A stretch of DNA of 64,000 bases. Origin: Bosea vestrisii (GTDB lineage Bacteria > Pseudomonadota > Alphaproteobacteria > Rhizobiales > Beijerinckiaceae). How positions within the stretch are numbered: position 1 is the stretch's first letter; every line of letters begins with the position of its first letter. The notes under the pieces were generated by a model that saw only the letters and a list, made by a program, of their open reading frames with translations, did no database searches and had not been told where the DNA came from. Below, in pieces: positions 1 through 8,283 of the stretch. Location of the stretch: positions 2,542,001 to 2,606,000 of the forward strand of contig NZ_CP126307.1 of NCBI RefSeq assembly GCF_030144325.1. The letters are read 5' to 3'. A program made the translations under genes and the position numbers.

Positions 1-68
1 AGGTCTCGCTCGACTGGGCCCCGGCCAGCCTGCGCATCGAACCGCTGGCGCAGGGAGCGGCGGCATGA
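1..68 (+). CDS. ABC transporter ATP-binding protein, C-terminal end (partial)
   Basis: Only the last 21 codons plus stop are visible; the gene starts upstream of the window. The frame reads VSLDWAPASLRIEPLAQG and stops at a TGA that overlaps the ATG of the next permease in an ATGA junction. The two following genes are PotB/PotC-type permeases, and ATPases of such systems end in a TOBE domain with similar short beta-strand text. The call therefore rests mainly on operon position. The frame itself is well supported by the tight overlap. Confidence 0.55.
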   Translation, partial: VSLDWAPASLRIEPLAQGAAA

Positions 69-922
69 GCGTCGGGCGCTCCGCGGCAACACCGTTCTGG
101 CTCGCCGGGCCAGGCGCGCTGCTCTTTCTCGGACTGATCATCCTGCCGCTCGCGCTGACCCTGATCCTCTCCTTCCACGCCTACGACCACACGACCGGCA
201 TCAAGAACGAGTTCACCCTCAACCATTACGCTGCCGTGTTTTCGGACGAGTACTATCTCGGCATCTTCTGGCGCACGCTGCGGCTCGCAGGCCTGACCAC
301 GCTGATCTGCGTCGTCATCGGCGCGCCCGAAGCCTATATCCTGTCGCGGATGCGCGATCCCTGGCGCTCGGTCTTCCTGCTGGTGATCATCGGGCCGCTG
401 CTGGTCTCGGTCGTGGTCCGTGCTTTCGGCTGGAGCATGCTGCTCGGCTCGACCGGGCTGGTGAACCAGGCGCTGCAAGGCCTCGGCTTCGATAGTGTGC
501 GGCTGCTCTATACCGAGACCGCGATCGTGATCGCGCTCGTCCACGTCATGCTGCCCTTCATGGTGATCCCGGTCTGGACCGCGCTACAGAAGCTCGATCC
601 GATGGTCGAGGCCGCCGCCTGGGGCCTTGGCGCCTCGCATCTCACCGCCTTGCGCCGAGTCGTGCTGCCGCAGGTCTCGCTCGGCATGCTCTCCGGCAGC
701 CTGATCGTCTTCGGCCTCTCGGCTTCGGCCTTCGCCATTCCCGGCCTGCTCGGCGGGCGCCGGCTCAAGATGGCGGCGACGCTGGTCTACGACGAATACA
801 TGCACGAGCTGAACTGGCCGCTCGGCGCGACGATCGCGATCATCGTCCTCGTCGCCAATCTCGTGATCATGCTGGCCTATAACCGCGTCATCGAGACGCG
901 CGCCCGCAAGGCTTTGGGGTGA
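65..922 (+). CDS. ABC transporter permease, spermidine/putrescine (PotB) type
   Basis: A 285-residue inner-membrane permease with about six hydrophobic segments. The first spans residues 13-37. The conserved cytoplasmic EAA loop is present near residues 180-205 (EAAAWGLGAS followed by LRRVVLP) and docks on the ATPase. The PotB/PotC family imports polyamines, opines, putrescine-like amines or other small cations. The start overlaps the upstream ATPase stop, and the gene overlaps the next permease by four bases, so the transporter is translationally coupled. The substrate is not readable from the permease. The neighbouring amine-oxidising enzyme suggests an amine or opine. Confidence 0.9.
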   Translation: MSVGRSAATPFWLAGPGALLFLGLIILPLALTLILSFHAYDHTTGIKNEFTLNHYAAVFSDEYYLGIFWRTLRLAGLTTLICVVIGAPEAYILSRMRDPWRSVFLLVIIGPLLVSVVVRAFGWSMLLGSTGLVNQALQGLGFDSVRLLYTETAIVIALVHVMLPFMVIPVWTALQKLDPMVEAAAWGLGASHLTALRRVVLPQVSLGMLSGSLIVFGLSASAFAIPGLLGGRRLKMAATLVYDEYMHELNWPLGATIAIIVLVANLVIMLAYNRVIETRARKALG

Positions 923-1722
923 GCGCCATGCAGAAGAACGGCCCCGTCGCCCTCCTCTTCCATACACTGGTCGTCGCCTTCGTGCTGGCGCCGCTCGTCG
1001 TGATCTGTCTTGTCGCCTTCACGCCGGAGAACACGCTCTCGATCCCGACCACCAGCTTCTCGCTGCGCTGGTTCAAGGCAATCTTCGAGCATCCCGACTT
1101 CGTTGCCTCTTTCGTCAACAGCCTCTGGCTGGCGACGCTCGCGGCGACGCTCGCGGTCGCGATCTCGGTGCCGGCCGCGCTCGCCATCGACCGCTATGAT
1201 TTCCCCGGTCGCAATGCGCTCAACGCGCTCTTTCTTTCGCCGCTGATCATCCCGCACCTCGTGCTAGGTGTCGCTTTCCTCAGGCTCTTCGCACTGATCG
1301 GCGCGACCGGCAGCTTCGCATGGCTCGTTGCGTGCCATGTCGTGGTGATCACGCCCTATGTGCTGCGGCTGGTGATGGCGGCCTTCACCGGGCTCGATCG
1401 CTCAGCCGAGCAGGCAGCGATGACGCTCGGCGCCTCGCACTGGACGGTGTTCCGCCGCGTCACCGCGCCGATGATCCTGCCCGGCATCACCGGCGGCTGG
1501 CTGCTCGCCTTCATCAACAGCTTCGACGAGCTGACCATGTCGATCTTCGTGACGTCACCGCAGACCGTGACCCTGCCGGTGCGCATGTACATGTACGCAA
1601 CCGAATCCATCGACCCGATGATGGCCGCGGTCTCGGCGCTGATGATCGCGCTGACAGCAGCCGCCATGCTGGTGCTCGACCGCGCCTTCGGCCTCGACAA
1701 GATCCTGGTCGGGCAGAAGTGA
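919..1722 (+). CDS. ABC transporter permease, spermidine/putrescine (PotC) type
   Basis: A 267-residue permease, partner of the preceding one. It begins at a GTG that shares bases with the upstream TGA (GTGA); an in-frame ATG lies nine bases further on. The hydrophobic N-terminal segment is residues 9-33, and the EAA loop reads EQAAMTLGAS near residues 155-165. PotC-type proteins pair with PotB-type proteins as a heterodimer. The next gene starts two bases after the stop, so this belongs to a single transcript running to about 5650. Confidence 0.9.
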   Translation: MSAMQKNGPVALLFHTLVVAFVLAPLVVICLVAFTPENTLSIPTTSFSLRWFKAIFEHPDFVASFVNSLWLATLAATLAVAISVPAALAIDRYDFPGRNALNALFLSPLIIPHLVLGVAFLRLFALIGATGSFAWLVACHVVVITPYVLRLVMAAFTGLDRSAEQAAMTLGASHWTVFRRVTAPMILPGITGGWLLAFINSFDELTMSIFVTSPQTVTLPVRMYMYATESIDPMMAAVSALMIALTAAAMLVLDRAFGLDKILVGQK

Positions 1723-1723
1723 C

Positions 1724-2014
1724 ATGCCGCTCCTGCATCGCCTCGCCCGCACAGACCACCCGACCATCCCGTTCACGCTGGACGGCGTCGCTTGTGAGGG
1801 CCGCGTCGGCGACACCGTGCTGACCGCGATCCTCACCCACACCGAGCGCTTGCGCCTCAGCGAGTTCTCGGCCTCGCCGCGCGCCGGCTTCTGCCAGATG
1901 GGCGCCTGCCAGGATTGCTGGGTCGTACTCGAAAACGGCGAGCGCCTGCGCGCCTGCTCGGCAGCTTTGACCGCTGGTATGCGCATCATCACCCGCCGCA
2001 CGAGGACGGCATGA
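1724..2014 (+). CDS. [2Fe-2S] ferredoxin-like small subunit of a three-component amine/opine/amino-acid dehydrogenase
   Basis: A 96-residue protein with plant-type ferredoxin cysteines at C57, C62, C65 and C78 (CQMGACQDC, then RAC). Such small subunits occur in HcnA of cyanide synthase, in opine oxidases and in multi-subunit D-hydroxyproline or sarcosine-type dehydrogenases. There they pass electrons between two flavoproteins. Those two flavoproteins follow directly here, and the stop overlaps the next start (ATGA at 2011). The role as gamma subunit is strong; the substrate is not established. Confidence 0.85.
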   Translation: MPLLHRLARTDHPTIPFTLDGVACEGRVGDTVLTAILTHTERLRLSEFSASPRAGFCQMGACQDCWVVLENGERLRACSAALTAGMRIITRRTRTA

Positions 2015-3411
2015 ACGGGCAATCGACCAGTGAGCGCCAGCAACCGCTGATCGTCGGCGCCGGCCCTGCCGGCATCCGCGCCGCGCAGGCGCTGGTGAAA
2101 GCCGGCCTGCGACCGCTCGTCGTCGACGAGTCCCCGGCCTGCGGCGGCCAGATCTATCGCCAGCGCCTTGTGCCGGATGGGCGCTCCAGCCGCGACCTTT
2201 ACGGCTCGGAAGCGCAGAAGGCCGAAGCGCTGCATCGCGATTTCGCCGCGCTCGACGGCAGGCTCGACTACTGGCCGCAGGCACTGCTCTGGAATCTGCG
2301 CGACGGCCGGGCCGACATCATGGTCGAGGGCACGAGCCGGCAGGTCGCCTATGACGGGCTCGTGCTCGCCACCGGAGCGACCGACCGCATCCTGCCGATC
2401 CCCGGCTGGACGCTGCCCGGCGTCTTCACCCTCGGCGGGGCCCAGATCGCGTTGAAGAGCCAGGGCTGCGCCATCGGTTCAAGGATCGTATTCCTTGGCT
2501 CCGGCCCGCTGCTCTACCTTGTCGCCTGGCAATACATGAAGGCCGGCGCCAAGGTCGCGGCGGTGCTCGACACCGCGCCCTTCTCGGCGAAATTCAACCT
2601 GCTGCGTGGCCTGCCGCTCTTCCCGAGCATCGTGCTGCGCGGCATGCGGATGACCGCGGAGTTGAAGCTGGGTGGCGTCGCACTGCATTACGGCGTCGGC
2701 GATGTCCGCATCGAAGGTACCGAAAAGGTCGGTGCGATCGCCTGGCGCCAGGACGGGCTGGAGCATCGCCTCGCCTGCGACGGCGTCGGCTACGGCCTTG
2801 CGTTGCGCTCTGAAACCCAACTCGCCGACCTCGCCGGCTGCAGCTTCGCCTTCAACCAACGCGACCGTGCCCTCCTGCCCGAGCGCGACGCGGCCGGCCG
2901 CACCAGCGTGGCGGGCGTCTATCTCGCCGGCGATGGCGCCGGCATCACCGGAGCGGATGCGGCCGAGCGCGCCGGCGAGCGCTCCGCTCTCGCTCTGCTG
3001 CAGGATCGCGGCCTACCGCATGACGCTAGCCGCGCCGCCACCCTCGAAGCTGACCTCGCCCGCATCGGCCGCTTCCGCGACGTCCTCGAGGCGGCCTTCC
3101 CCTTTCCGGCGCACTGGGTGCGTGACATCGCCGACACGACGACGCTCTGCCGCTGCGAGGAGATCAAGGCCGGCGAGGTCCGCGCCGCCATCGGCCAGTT
3201 CGGCGTGCACGAGCTCAACCGGCTGAAGGCGGTGAGCCGCATCGGCATGGGCCGCTGCCAGGGCCGCATCTGCGGTGCCGGCGCGGCCGAACTGCTCGCG
3301 CATGAGACGAACCGCAACATCGAAGCCGTCGGCCGCTTGCGCAGCCAGGCGCCGATCAAGCCGGTGCCGCTGACGCTTGCGCTCGCGGCGCAGCCGGAGG
3401 CGGCGGAATGA
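2011..3411 (+). CDS. NAD(P)/FAD-dependent oxidoreductase subunit with BFD-like [2Fe-2S] domain (HcnB / opine oxidase A-like)
   Basis: A 466-residue protein. The start at 2011 is chosen because it overlaps the preceding stop as ATGA. The FAD Rossmann motif GAGPAG is at residues 16-21. A C-terminal BFD-like iron-sulfur domain has cysteines C380, C382, C416 and C421 (CRCEE, then GRCQGRIC). This arrangement matches the alpha subunit of opine oxidases, HcnB and D-hydroxyproline dehydrogenases. It likely takes electrons from the catalytic flavosubunit through the small ferredoxin. The next gene starts inside its stop codon. Confidence 0.88.
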   Translation: MNGQSTSERQQPLIVGAGPAGIRAAQALVKAGLRPLVVDESPACGGQIYRQRLVPDGRSSRDLYGSEAQKAEALHRDFAALDGRLDYWPQALLWNLRDGRADIMVEGTSRQVAYDGLVLATGATDRILPIPGWTLPGVFTLGGAQIALKSQGCAIGSRIVFLGSGPLLYLVAWQYMKAGAKVAAVLDTAPFSAKFNLLRGLPLFPSIVLRGMRMTAELKLGGVALHYGVGDVRIEGTEKVGAIAWRQDGLEHRLACDGVGYGLALRSETQLADLAGCSFAFNQRDRALLPERDAAGRTSVAGVYLAGDGAGITGADAAERAGERSALALLQDRGLPHDASRAATLEADLARIGRFRDVLEAAFPFPAHWVRDIADTTTLCRCEEIKAGEVRAAIGQFGVHELNRLKAVSRIGMGRCQGRICGAGAAELLAHETNRNIEAVGRLRSQAPIKPVPLTLALAAQPEAAE

Positions 3412-4598
3412 GCCGGCGGCTCGAAGTCGACGTCGCGATCATCGGCGGTGGCCTCGTCGGCTCCTCGGCTGCGCTGGCGCTGCGCGGCATGGGCTTTTCC
3501 GTCGCCTTGCTCGACAAGGGCTTTTGCGGTGCCCAGGCCTCGGGCGTGAACTATGGCGGCGTCCGCCGCCAGGGCCGGCCGATCGAGCAATTGCCGCTGT
3601 CGCAGCGGGCGCATGCGGTCTGGCCCCGCCTCAAGGCGCTGATCGGCATCGACGGCGAGTTCCTGCGCTCGGGCCATCTCAAGCTCGCCCGCAACGAGGC
3701 CGACATGGCCGCGCTCGAAACCTATGCTGCAACTATCGCCGAGCAGGGCCTCGACCTTGAGCTGATCGGCCATAATGGCCTGCGCGAGCGCTTCGGCTGG
3801 ATCGGCGATGGCGTCGTCGGCGCCTCCTTCTGCCCCGGCGATGGCCATGCCAATCCGCGCCTGGTCTCGACCGGCTTTGCCGCCGCGGCGCGCCGGGCCG
3901 GCGTCGAGGTGCTGGAGAACACCCCCGTCGAAGGCGTGACCCGCGACGGCGACCGCTTCGCCCTGGACGCGGCCGGCAACCTCACGCTGCGGTCCCGCTT
4001 CGTCATCAACAGCGCCGGCGCCTGGGCCGGTCCTTTTGCCGAGAGCTTCGGCGAGCCGGTGCCGCTCTCGCGCATCTACCCGTCGATGGTCGTGACCGAG
4101 CCGATGGCGCCGGTGATGTCGGTCAATATCGGCATGACAGGTCGCGGCATCTATGCCCGCCAGGTCGAGCGCGGCAATGTCGTCGTCGGCGGCGAGCGCG
4201 CCTTGCCGCTGGGCGATGTCGACCTGTCGCGACCGCGCGGCGAGGGTGCGCTCTCGATCATGAACCGCGCCGCCGCGCTGTTTCCCGGCCTGCGCCATGC
4301 CCAGGCGATCCGCTTCTGGAGCGGCACCGAGGGCGCGATGCCGGACGAGAACCCGGTGATCGGCCCGAGTCGAACCACGCCCGGATTGCTCCATGCCTTC
4401 GGTTTCACCGGCGCCGGCTTCCAGATCGCGCCGGGGGTCGGCGAGGTGCTCGCCGAGCTCGTCCGGGATGGTGAAACGGAGACCCCGATCGAGGCCTTCT
4501 CGATCGGCCGCTTCAAAGAGATTTCCGCCCGCACCGACGCTGGCTCGGGTGCGGGGCAAAACCAAGAGCCGCACCAACCAGGGGAGATCAGACCATGA
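3408..4598 (+). CDS. FAD-dependent amine/D-amino-acid dehydrogenase catalytic subunit (DadA / HcnC-like)
   Basis: A 396-residue DAO-family flavoprotein. The dinucleotide motif GGGLVGSS is at residues 13-20, and the C-terminal FAD-contact region includes HAFGFTGAGFQIAPGVGE. Family members oxidise a C-N bond in glycine, D-amino acids, sarcosine or opines. It overlaps the neighbours on both sides by four bases, so stoichiometric translation with the other two subunits is likely. The operon shows import of an amine-containing compound followed by its oxidation; which compound is not visible. Confidence 0.88.
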   Translation: MSRRLEVDVAIIGGGLVGSSAALALRGMGFSVALLDKGFCGAQASGVNYGGVRRQGRPIEQLPLSQRAHAVWPRLKALIGIDGEFLRSGHLKLARNEADMAALETYAATIAEQGLDLELIGHNGLRERFGWIGDGVVGASFCPGDGHANPRLVSTGFAAAARRAGVEVLENTPVEGVTRDGDRFALDAAGNLTLRSRFVINSAGAWAGPFAESFGEPVPLSRIYPSMVVTEPMAPVMSVNIGMTGRGIYARQVERGNVVVGGERALPLGDVDLSRPRGEGALSIMNRAAALFPGLRHAQAIRFWSGTEGAMPDENPVIGPSRTTPGLLHAFGFTGAGFQIAPGVGEVLAELVRDGETETPIEAFSIGRFKEISARTDAGSGAGQNQEPHQPGEIRP

Positions 4599-5647
4599 CC
4601 CGCTATCGCAGCATCCTGTCGGCCAGCGTTGCCGCTATCGCGCTCGCCGCCGCGGGCAGCGCCTTCGCCCAGTCGAAAACGCTCTATGTCGGCATGAACG
4701 GCGGCAACTTCGAGAGGACCTATACCCAAGGCGTTTTCCCGGCTTTCGAGAAGGCCAACGACGTCAAGGTCGTTGTCGTGCCCGGCACCTCCTCCGACAT
4801 CCTCGCCAAGGCGACCGCGGCCAAGGACAAGCCGCAGATGCACGTGATGTTCCTCGACGACGGCGTGATGTTCCGGGCGATCGGCGCCGGCCTCTGCGAG
4901 AAGCTCAATTCTAGCCCAGAACTGGGCCAGATTCCTGCCAACTCGCGCCTGAAGGACGGTATGGCCGCCGGCATCGATATGGGGATGACCGGCCTTGCCT
5001 ATAACAAGAAGATGTTCGACGAGAAGGGCTGGCCGGCACCGACATCCTGGATGGATCTCGCCGACCCCAAATACAAGGGCAAGGTCGTCTTCCAGTCGGC
5101 CTCGGCCTCCTCCTTCGGCCTGCACGCCTTCCTGATGTTCAACCGCATCCAGGGCGGCACCGAGGCTAATGTCGAGCCAGGCTTCACCAAGTTCCGCGAC
5201 ACGATCGGCAAGAATGTGCTCGAATTCATCCCGAACTCGGCCAAGGTCGCCGAGATGGTCCAGACTGGCGAGGCCGCGATCTTCCCGCTGACACCGACGC
5301 AGGTCGCAACGCTGAAAGAAAAGGGAATCCCGGTCGAATATGCCCAGCCGAAAGAGGGCTCGGTCGTATTGTCGGTTGCGCAATGCGTCATCGCCAACAA
5401 TTCCGAGCAGGAGCTGGCGCAGAAGCTCGCCGCCTATCTGCTATCTGCGGAAGCCCAGCAAAAGGCGATGGAAATCGGCAACAGCCTGCCCTCGAACCCC
5501 AATGCCAAGGCATCGACGCCAGCTGTGCAGGCGAGACTCGACACTGTTCAGACTTACTTGAAGACGGCTGTGGTCATGGACTGGGACCAGATCAACGCCA
5601 AGCGGCCGGAATGGAACAGCCGCTGGAACAAGATGATCGAGCGCTGA
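4595..5647 (+). CDS. periplasmic substrate-binding protein of the PotD-type ABC transporter
   Basis: A 350-residue extracellular solute-binding protein. A signal peptide (residues 1-25) ends in AFA before QSK. The mature protein opens with LYVGMNGGNFERTY, the beta-strand typical of family-1 binding proteins for polyamines and similar compounds. It is the last gene of the operon, starting with ATGA overlap, and is followed by a strong hairpin terminator. Transporter components at both ends of the operon enclose the enzyme, so uptake and oxidation are one unit. Confidence 0.9.
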   Translation: MTRYRSILSASVAAIALAAAGSAFAQSKTLYVGMNGGNFERTYTQGVFPAFEKANDVKVVVVPGTSSDILAKATAAKDKPQMHVMFLDDGVMFRAIGAGLCEKLNSSPELGQIPANSRLKDGMAAGIDMGMTGLAYNKKMFDEKGWPAPTSWMDLADPKYKGKVVFQSASASSFGLHAFLMFNRIQGGTEANVEPGFTKFRDTIGKNVLEFIPNSAKVAEMVQTGEAAIFPLTPTQVATLKEKGIPVEYAQPKEGSVVLSVAQCVIANNSEQELAQKLAAYLLSAEAQQKAMEIGNSLPSNPNAKASTPAVQARLDTVQTYLKTAVVMDWDQINAKRPEWNSRWNKMIER

Positions 5648-5665
5648 GGCGGCACCGTAGCCAGT

Positions 5666-5700
5666 CACCGCCGCGCCTCAGCGCGGCGGTGTTTTCGTTT
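5666..5700 (+). terminator. rho-independent terminator after the flavoenzyme/ABC operon
   Basis: A perfect 11-bp GC-rich stem (5666-5676 with 5681-5691) closes a CTCA loop. It is followed directly by TTTTCGTTT. It lies 18 bases after the stop of the binding-protein gene. Confidence 0.92.
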
Positions 5701-5742
5701 GATCGCGACGAGCGCCTCTCAACTGAAACTGAGTGGGCCGGT

Positions 5743-5772
5743 TTGACAGGAGACGTTGCCTCGCTCCATTCT
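5743..5772 (+). promoter_or_regulatory. predicted sigma-70 promoter for the sugar isomerase gene
   Basis: A consensus -35 hexamer TTGACA (5743-5748) is followed after 18 bases by CATTCT, a weak -10. A LacI-type operator begins at the next base, so a transcript start near 5779 would lie inside the operator. The -35 box is strong; the -10 assignment is tentative. Confidence 0.5.
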
Positions 5773-5786
5773 TGCAATCGATTACA
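5773..5786. promoter_or_regulatory. LacI/GalR-family operator
   Basis: The 14-mer TGCAATCGATTACA fits the LacI/PurR-family consensus TGNAANCGNTTNCA at every fixed position. It sits just downstream of a TTGACA promoter and 62 bases upstream of the isomerase start, the expected position for repression. No LacI-family gene is present in the window, so the regulator must be encoded elsewhere. Confidence 0.7.
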
Positions 5787-5847
5787 TCACCAATCGGTTG
5801 GTTGTTAGCGAGCTCCGGCAAGGAGCCATCCTGTCGGGAGGGTCGCC

Positions 5848-6906
5848 ATGAAGACGATGAAGGGCCCGGGACTCTTTCTCGCCCAGTTCGCCGGCGACGC
5901 GGCGCCGTTCAATTCGCTCGATGCGATCGGCCGCTGGGCCGCCTCCCTCGGCTACAAGGGCGTGCAGATCCCGAGCTGGGATGCCCGGCTGTTCGATCTA
6001 AAAAAGGCCGCGGAATCCGACATCTATTGCGACGAGGTCAAGGGCACGCTCGCCCAGTACGGCCTGTCGATCACCGAGCTCTCGACCCATCTCCAGGGCC
6101 AGCTCGTCGCCGTCCACCCCGCCTTTGACGAGGCCTTCGACGGCTTTGCGATCCCTGCCGTGCGCGGCAATCCCAAGGCCCGGCAGGAATGGGCGGTCGA
6201 GCAGATGAAGCTCGGGGCGAAAGCCTCGCGCCGGCTCGGCCTCTCCGCCAATGTCAGCTTCACCGGCGCGCTCGCCTGGCCCTTCGTCTACCCTTGGCCA
6301 CAGCGCCCGGCCGGACTGGTCGAGACCGCCTTCACCGAACTCGGCAAGCGCTGGCGCCCGATCCTCGACGCCTACGACGAGGCCGGCGTCGACCTCTGCT
6401 ACGAGATTCACCCGGGCGAGGACGTCCATGACGGGGCGACCTTCGAGCGCTTCGTCGATGCGGTCGGCGGCCACCCCAGAGCCTGCATCAATTACGATCC
6501 CAGCCATTTTCTGTTGCAGCAGCTCGACTACCTCGCCTTCATCGATATCTACCACGAGCGCATCAAGGCCTTCCATGTGAAGGATGCCGAGTTCAATCCG
6601 AACGGCCGTGTCGGCGTCTATGGTGGCTACGAGCCCTGGATCGACCGCGCCGGCCGCTTCCGCTCGCTCGGCGACGGCCAGGTCGATTTCGGCAGCATCT
6701 TCTCCAAGCTGGCGCAGTACGATTACGATTCCTGGGCCGTGCTCGAATGGGAATGTGCCCTGAAACATCCCGAGGACGGCGCGCGCGAGGGGGCCGAATT
6801 CATCGCCGCCCACATCATCCGCGTCACCGAAAAGGCCTTCGACGATTTTGCCGCCGGCGGCACCGACGAGGCAGCCAACCGGCGTATGCTGGGACTTACC
6901 ACCTGA
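5848..6906 (+). CDS. sugar phosphate isomerase/epimerase (xylose-isomerase-like TIM barrel)
   Basis: A 352-residue AP endonuclease family 2 / xylose-isomerase-like TIM barrel. Candidate metal ligands appear in the usual order: YEIHPGE, NYDPSH, FHVKD and VLEWE. The start has GGGAGGG eight bases upstream. Family members isomerise or epimerise sugars, or act on 3-keto sugars with a Gfo/Idh partner. Such a partner follows at 7048, after an intergenic repeat. Control by a LacI-type repressor is suggested by the operator upstream. The exact sugar is unknown. Confidence 0.85.
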   Translation: MKTMKGPGLFLAQFAGDAAPFNSLDAIGRWAASLGYKGVQIPSWDARLFDLKKAAESDIYCDEVKGTLAQYGLSITELSTHLQGQLVAVHPAFDEAFDGFAIPAVRGNPKARQEWAVEQMKLGAKASRRLGLSANVSFTGALAWPFVYPWPQRPAGLVETAFTELGKRWRPILDAYDEAGVDLCYEIHPGEDVHDGATFERFVDAVGGHPRACINYDPSHFLLQQLDYLAFIDIYHERIKAFHVKDAEFNPNGRVGVYGGYEPWIDRAGRFRSLGDGQVDFGSIFSKLAQYDYDSWAVLEWECALKHPEDGAREGAEFIAAHIIRVTEKAFDDFAAGGTDEAANRRMLGLTT

Positions 6907-6908
6907 CT

Positions 6909-7014
6909 TGGTCATCCCGGACAAGCCGCGAAGCGGCGCCGATCCGGGGTCCATTCCTGAAGCGTTCCGGAATGGGTCCCGGGTCTCCGCTTCGCTCCGC
7001 CCGGGACGACCAGG
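6909..7014. repeat. intergenic palindromic repeat, type A
   Basis: The ends are near-complementary (GGTCATCCCGGA at the left, CCGGGACGACCAGG at the right). There are internal hairpins CCATTCC...GGAATGG and GCCGCGAAGCGGC. It lies between the isomerase and dehydrogenase genes. Related text with the same CCCGGG/GTCAT ends occurs at 9641-9747 and, as a short core, at 16139-16175. Such elements are common in Bradyrhizobium- and Bosea-like genomes. Confidence 0.75.
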
Positions 7015-7047
7015 ATTGTAGAGTGGTTAGATTTTGAGGAGCCGTCT

Positions 7048-8223
7048 ATGCCGATCGAAGCCTCCACCGGCACCAAGCTCAACCGCCGGCTGCGCCTCGG
7101 CATGGTCGGCGGTGGGCGCGGCGCCTTCATCGGTGCGGTCCATCGCATCGCCGCCCGGCTCGACGACCGCTGGCAATTGACCGCTGGCTCGCTCTCCTCA
7201 GATCCGGAGCGCGGGCGGCTCTCGGGCGAGGACCTGCTGCTCGATCCCGCCCGCCTCTATGCCGATGCCAACGAGATGGCCAAGCGCGAGAAGCGCCGCA
7301 AGGACGGCATCGATGCGGTCGCGATCGTCACGCCGAACCATGCGCATGCGCCGGCGGCAAAAGCTTTCCTCAAGGCCGGCATCCATGTGATCTGCGACAA
7401 GCCGCTGACCACCAGCCTGCGCGAAGCGGAAGCACTCGCCAAGCTGGCGCAGGATAGCGGCCTGATCTTCGCCGTCACCCACAACTATACCGGCTACCCG
7501 CTGGTCCGGCAGGCCCGCGCCATGGTCGCCGAAGGGGTGATCGGCAAGCTCCGCGTCGTCCAGGTCGAGTACGCGCAGGACTGGCTCGCGACACGGCTCG
7601 AGGACAGCGGCCAGAAGCAGGCGGCATGGCGCACCGATCCCGCCAAATCGGGGCCGGCCGGCGCGATCGGCGACATCGGCAGCCATGCCTTCAACCTCGC
7701 CGAATTCGTCGCCGGCGACGAGGTCGAGGCACTTGCGGCCGACGCGCATGTCTTCGTCGAGGGCCGCCGGCTCGACGACAACGCCCATATGCTACTGCGC
7801 TTCAAAGGCGGCGCGCGCGGTATGCTCTGGTGCAGCCAGGTCGCCGCCGGCCAGGAGAACGGGCTGCGCATCCGTCTCTATGGCGAAAAGGGCGGACTCG
7901 AATGGCAGCAGGAGAATCCAAACCTGCTGATCCACTCGCCGCTCGGCGAGCCGCCGCGCCTGATCCGCCGCAACGGCGCCGGCGCCTATCCGGTCGCCAA
8001 CGCCGCCTCGCGCGTGCCCGCTGGCCATCCCGAGGGCTATCTCGAAGGCTTCGCCCAACTCTATACCGACATCGCCGAGCAGATCGCGGCCCGGATCGAG
8101 GGGCGCGAGCCCGCCTCCTTCTCGATGCTGGTGCCAACCGTCGCTGATGGCGTGCGCGGCGTCCGCTTCATCGAGGCGGCGGTGCGCTCCTCGGCCAAGG
8201 GCGCGCGCTGGCTGGAGCTCTGA
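7048..8223 (+). CDS. Gfo/Idh/MocA family oxidoreductase
   Basis: A 391-residue NAD(P)-dependent sugar dehydrogenase. The N-terminal Rossmann glycines are in GMVGGGRGAF (residues 14-23), and the family EKP-like signature is DKPLTTS. A C-terminal GFO_IDH_MocA domain follows, with GDIGSHAFNLAEF supplying the catalytic-region histidine. Gene order with the TIM-barrel isomerase suggests a shared sugar or inositol-type pathway, as in other Gfo/Idh-isomerase pairs. GAGGA precedes the ATG. A hairpin follows the stop. Confidence 0.88.
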   Translation: MPIEASTGTKLNRRLRLGMVGGGRGAFIGAVHRIAARLDDRWQLTAGSLSSDPERGRLSGEDLLLDPARLYADANEMAKREKRRKDGIDAVAIVTPNHAHAPAAKAFLKAGIHVICDKPLTTSLREAEALAKLAQDSGLIFAVTHNYTGYPLVRQARAMVAEGVIGKLRVVQVEYAQDWLATRLEDSGQKQAAWRTDPAKSGPAGAIGDIGSHAFNLAEFVAGDEVEALAADAHVFVEGRRLDDNAHMLLRFKGGARGMLWCSQVAAGQENGLRIRLYGEKGGLEWQQENPNLLIHSPLGEPPRLIRRNGAGAYPVANAASRVPAGHPEGYLEGFAQLYTDIAEQIAARIEGREPASFSMLVPTVADGVRGVRFIEAAVRSSAKGARWLEL

Positions 8224-8237
8224 TAGCGACCAAACGA

Positions 8238-8261
8238 AAGCGCGGCCCGAGGGCCGCGCTT
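8238..8261. terminator. bidirectional terminator between convergent genes
   Basis: A perfect 10-bp stem AAGCGCGGCC/GGCCGCGCTT closes a CGAG loop. It lies between the dehydrogenase stop (8223) and the DUF1236 stop (8284). On the minus strand it is followed by TTCGTTTGG. Confidence 0.8.
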
Positions 8262-8283
8262 CCAGAATTTGCGTCGAACCGGG

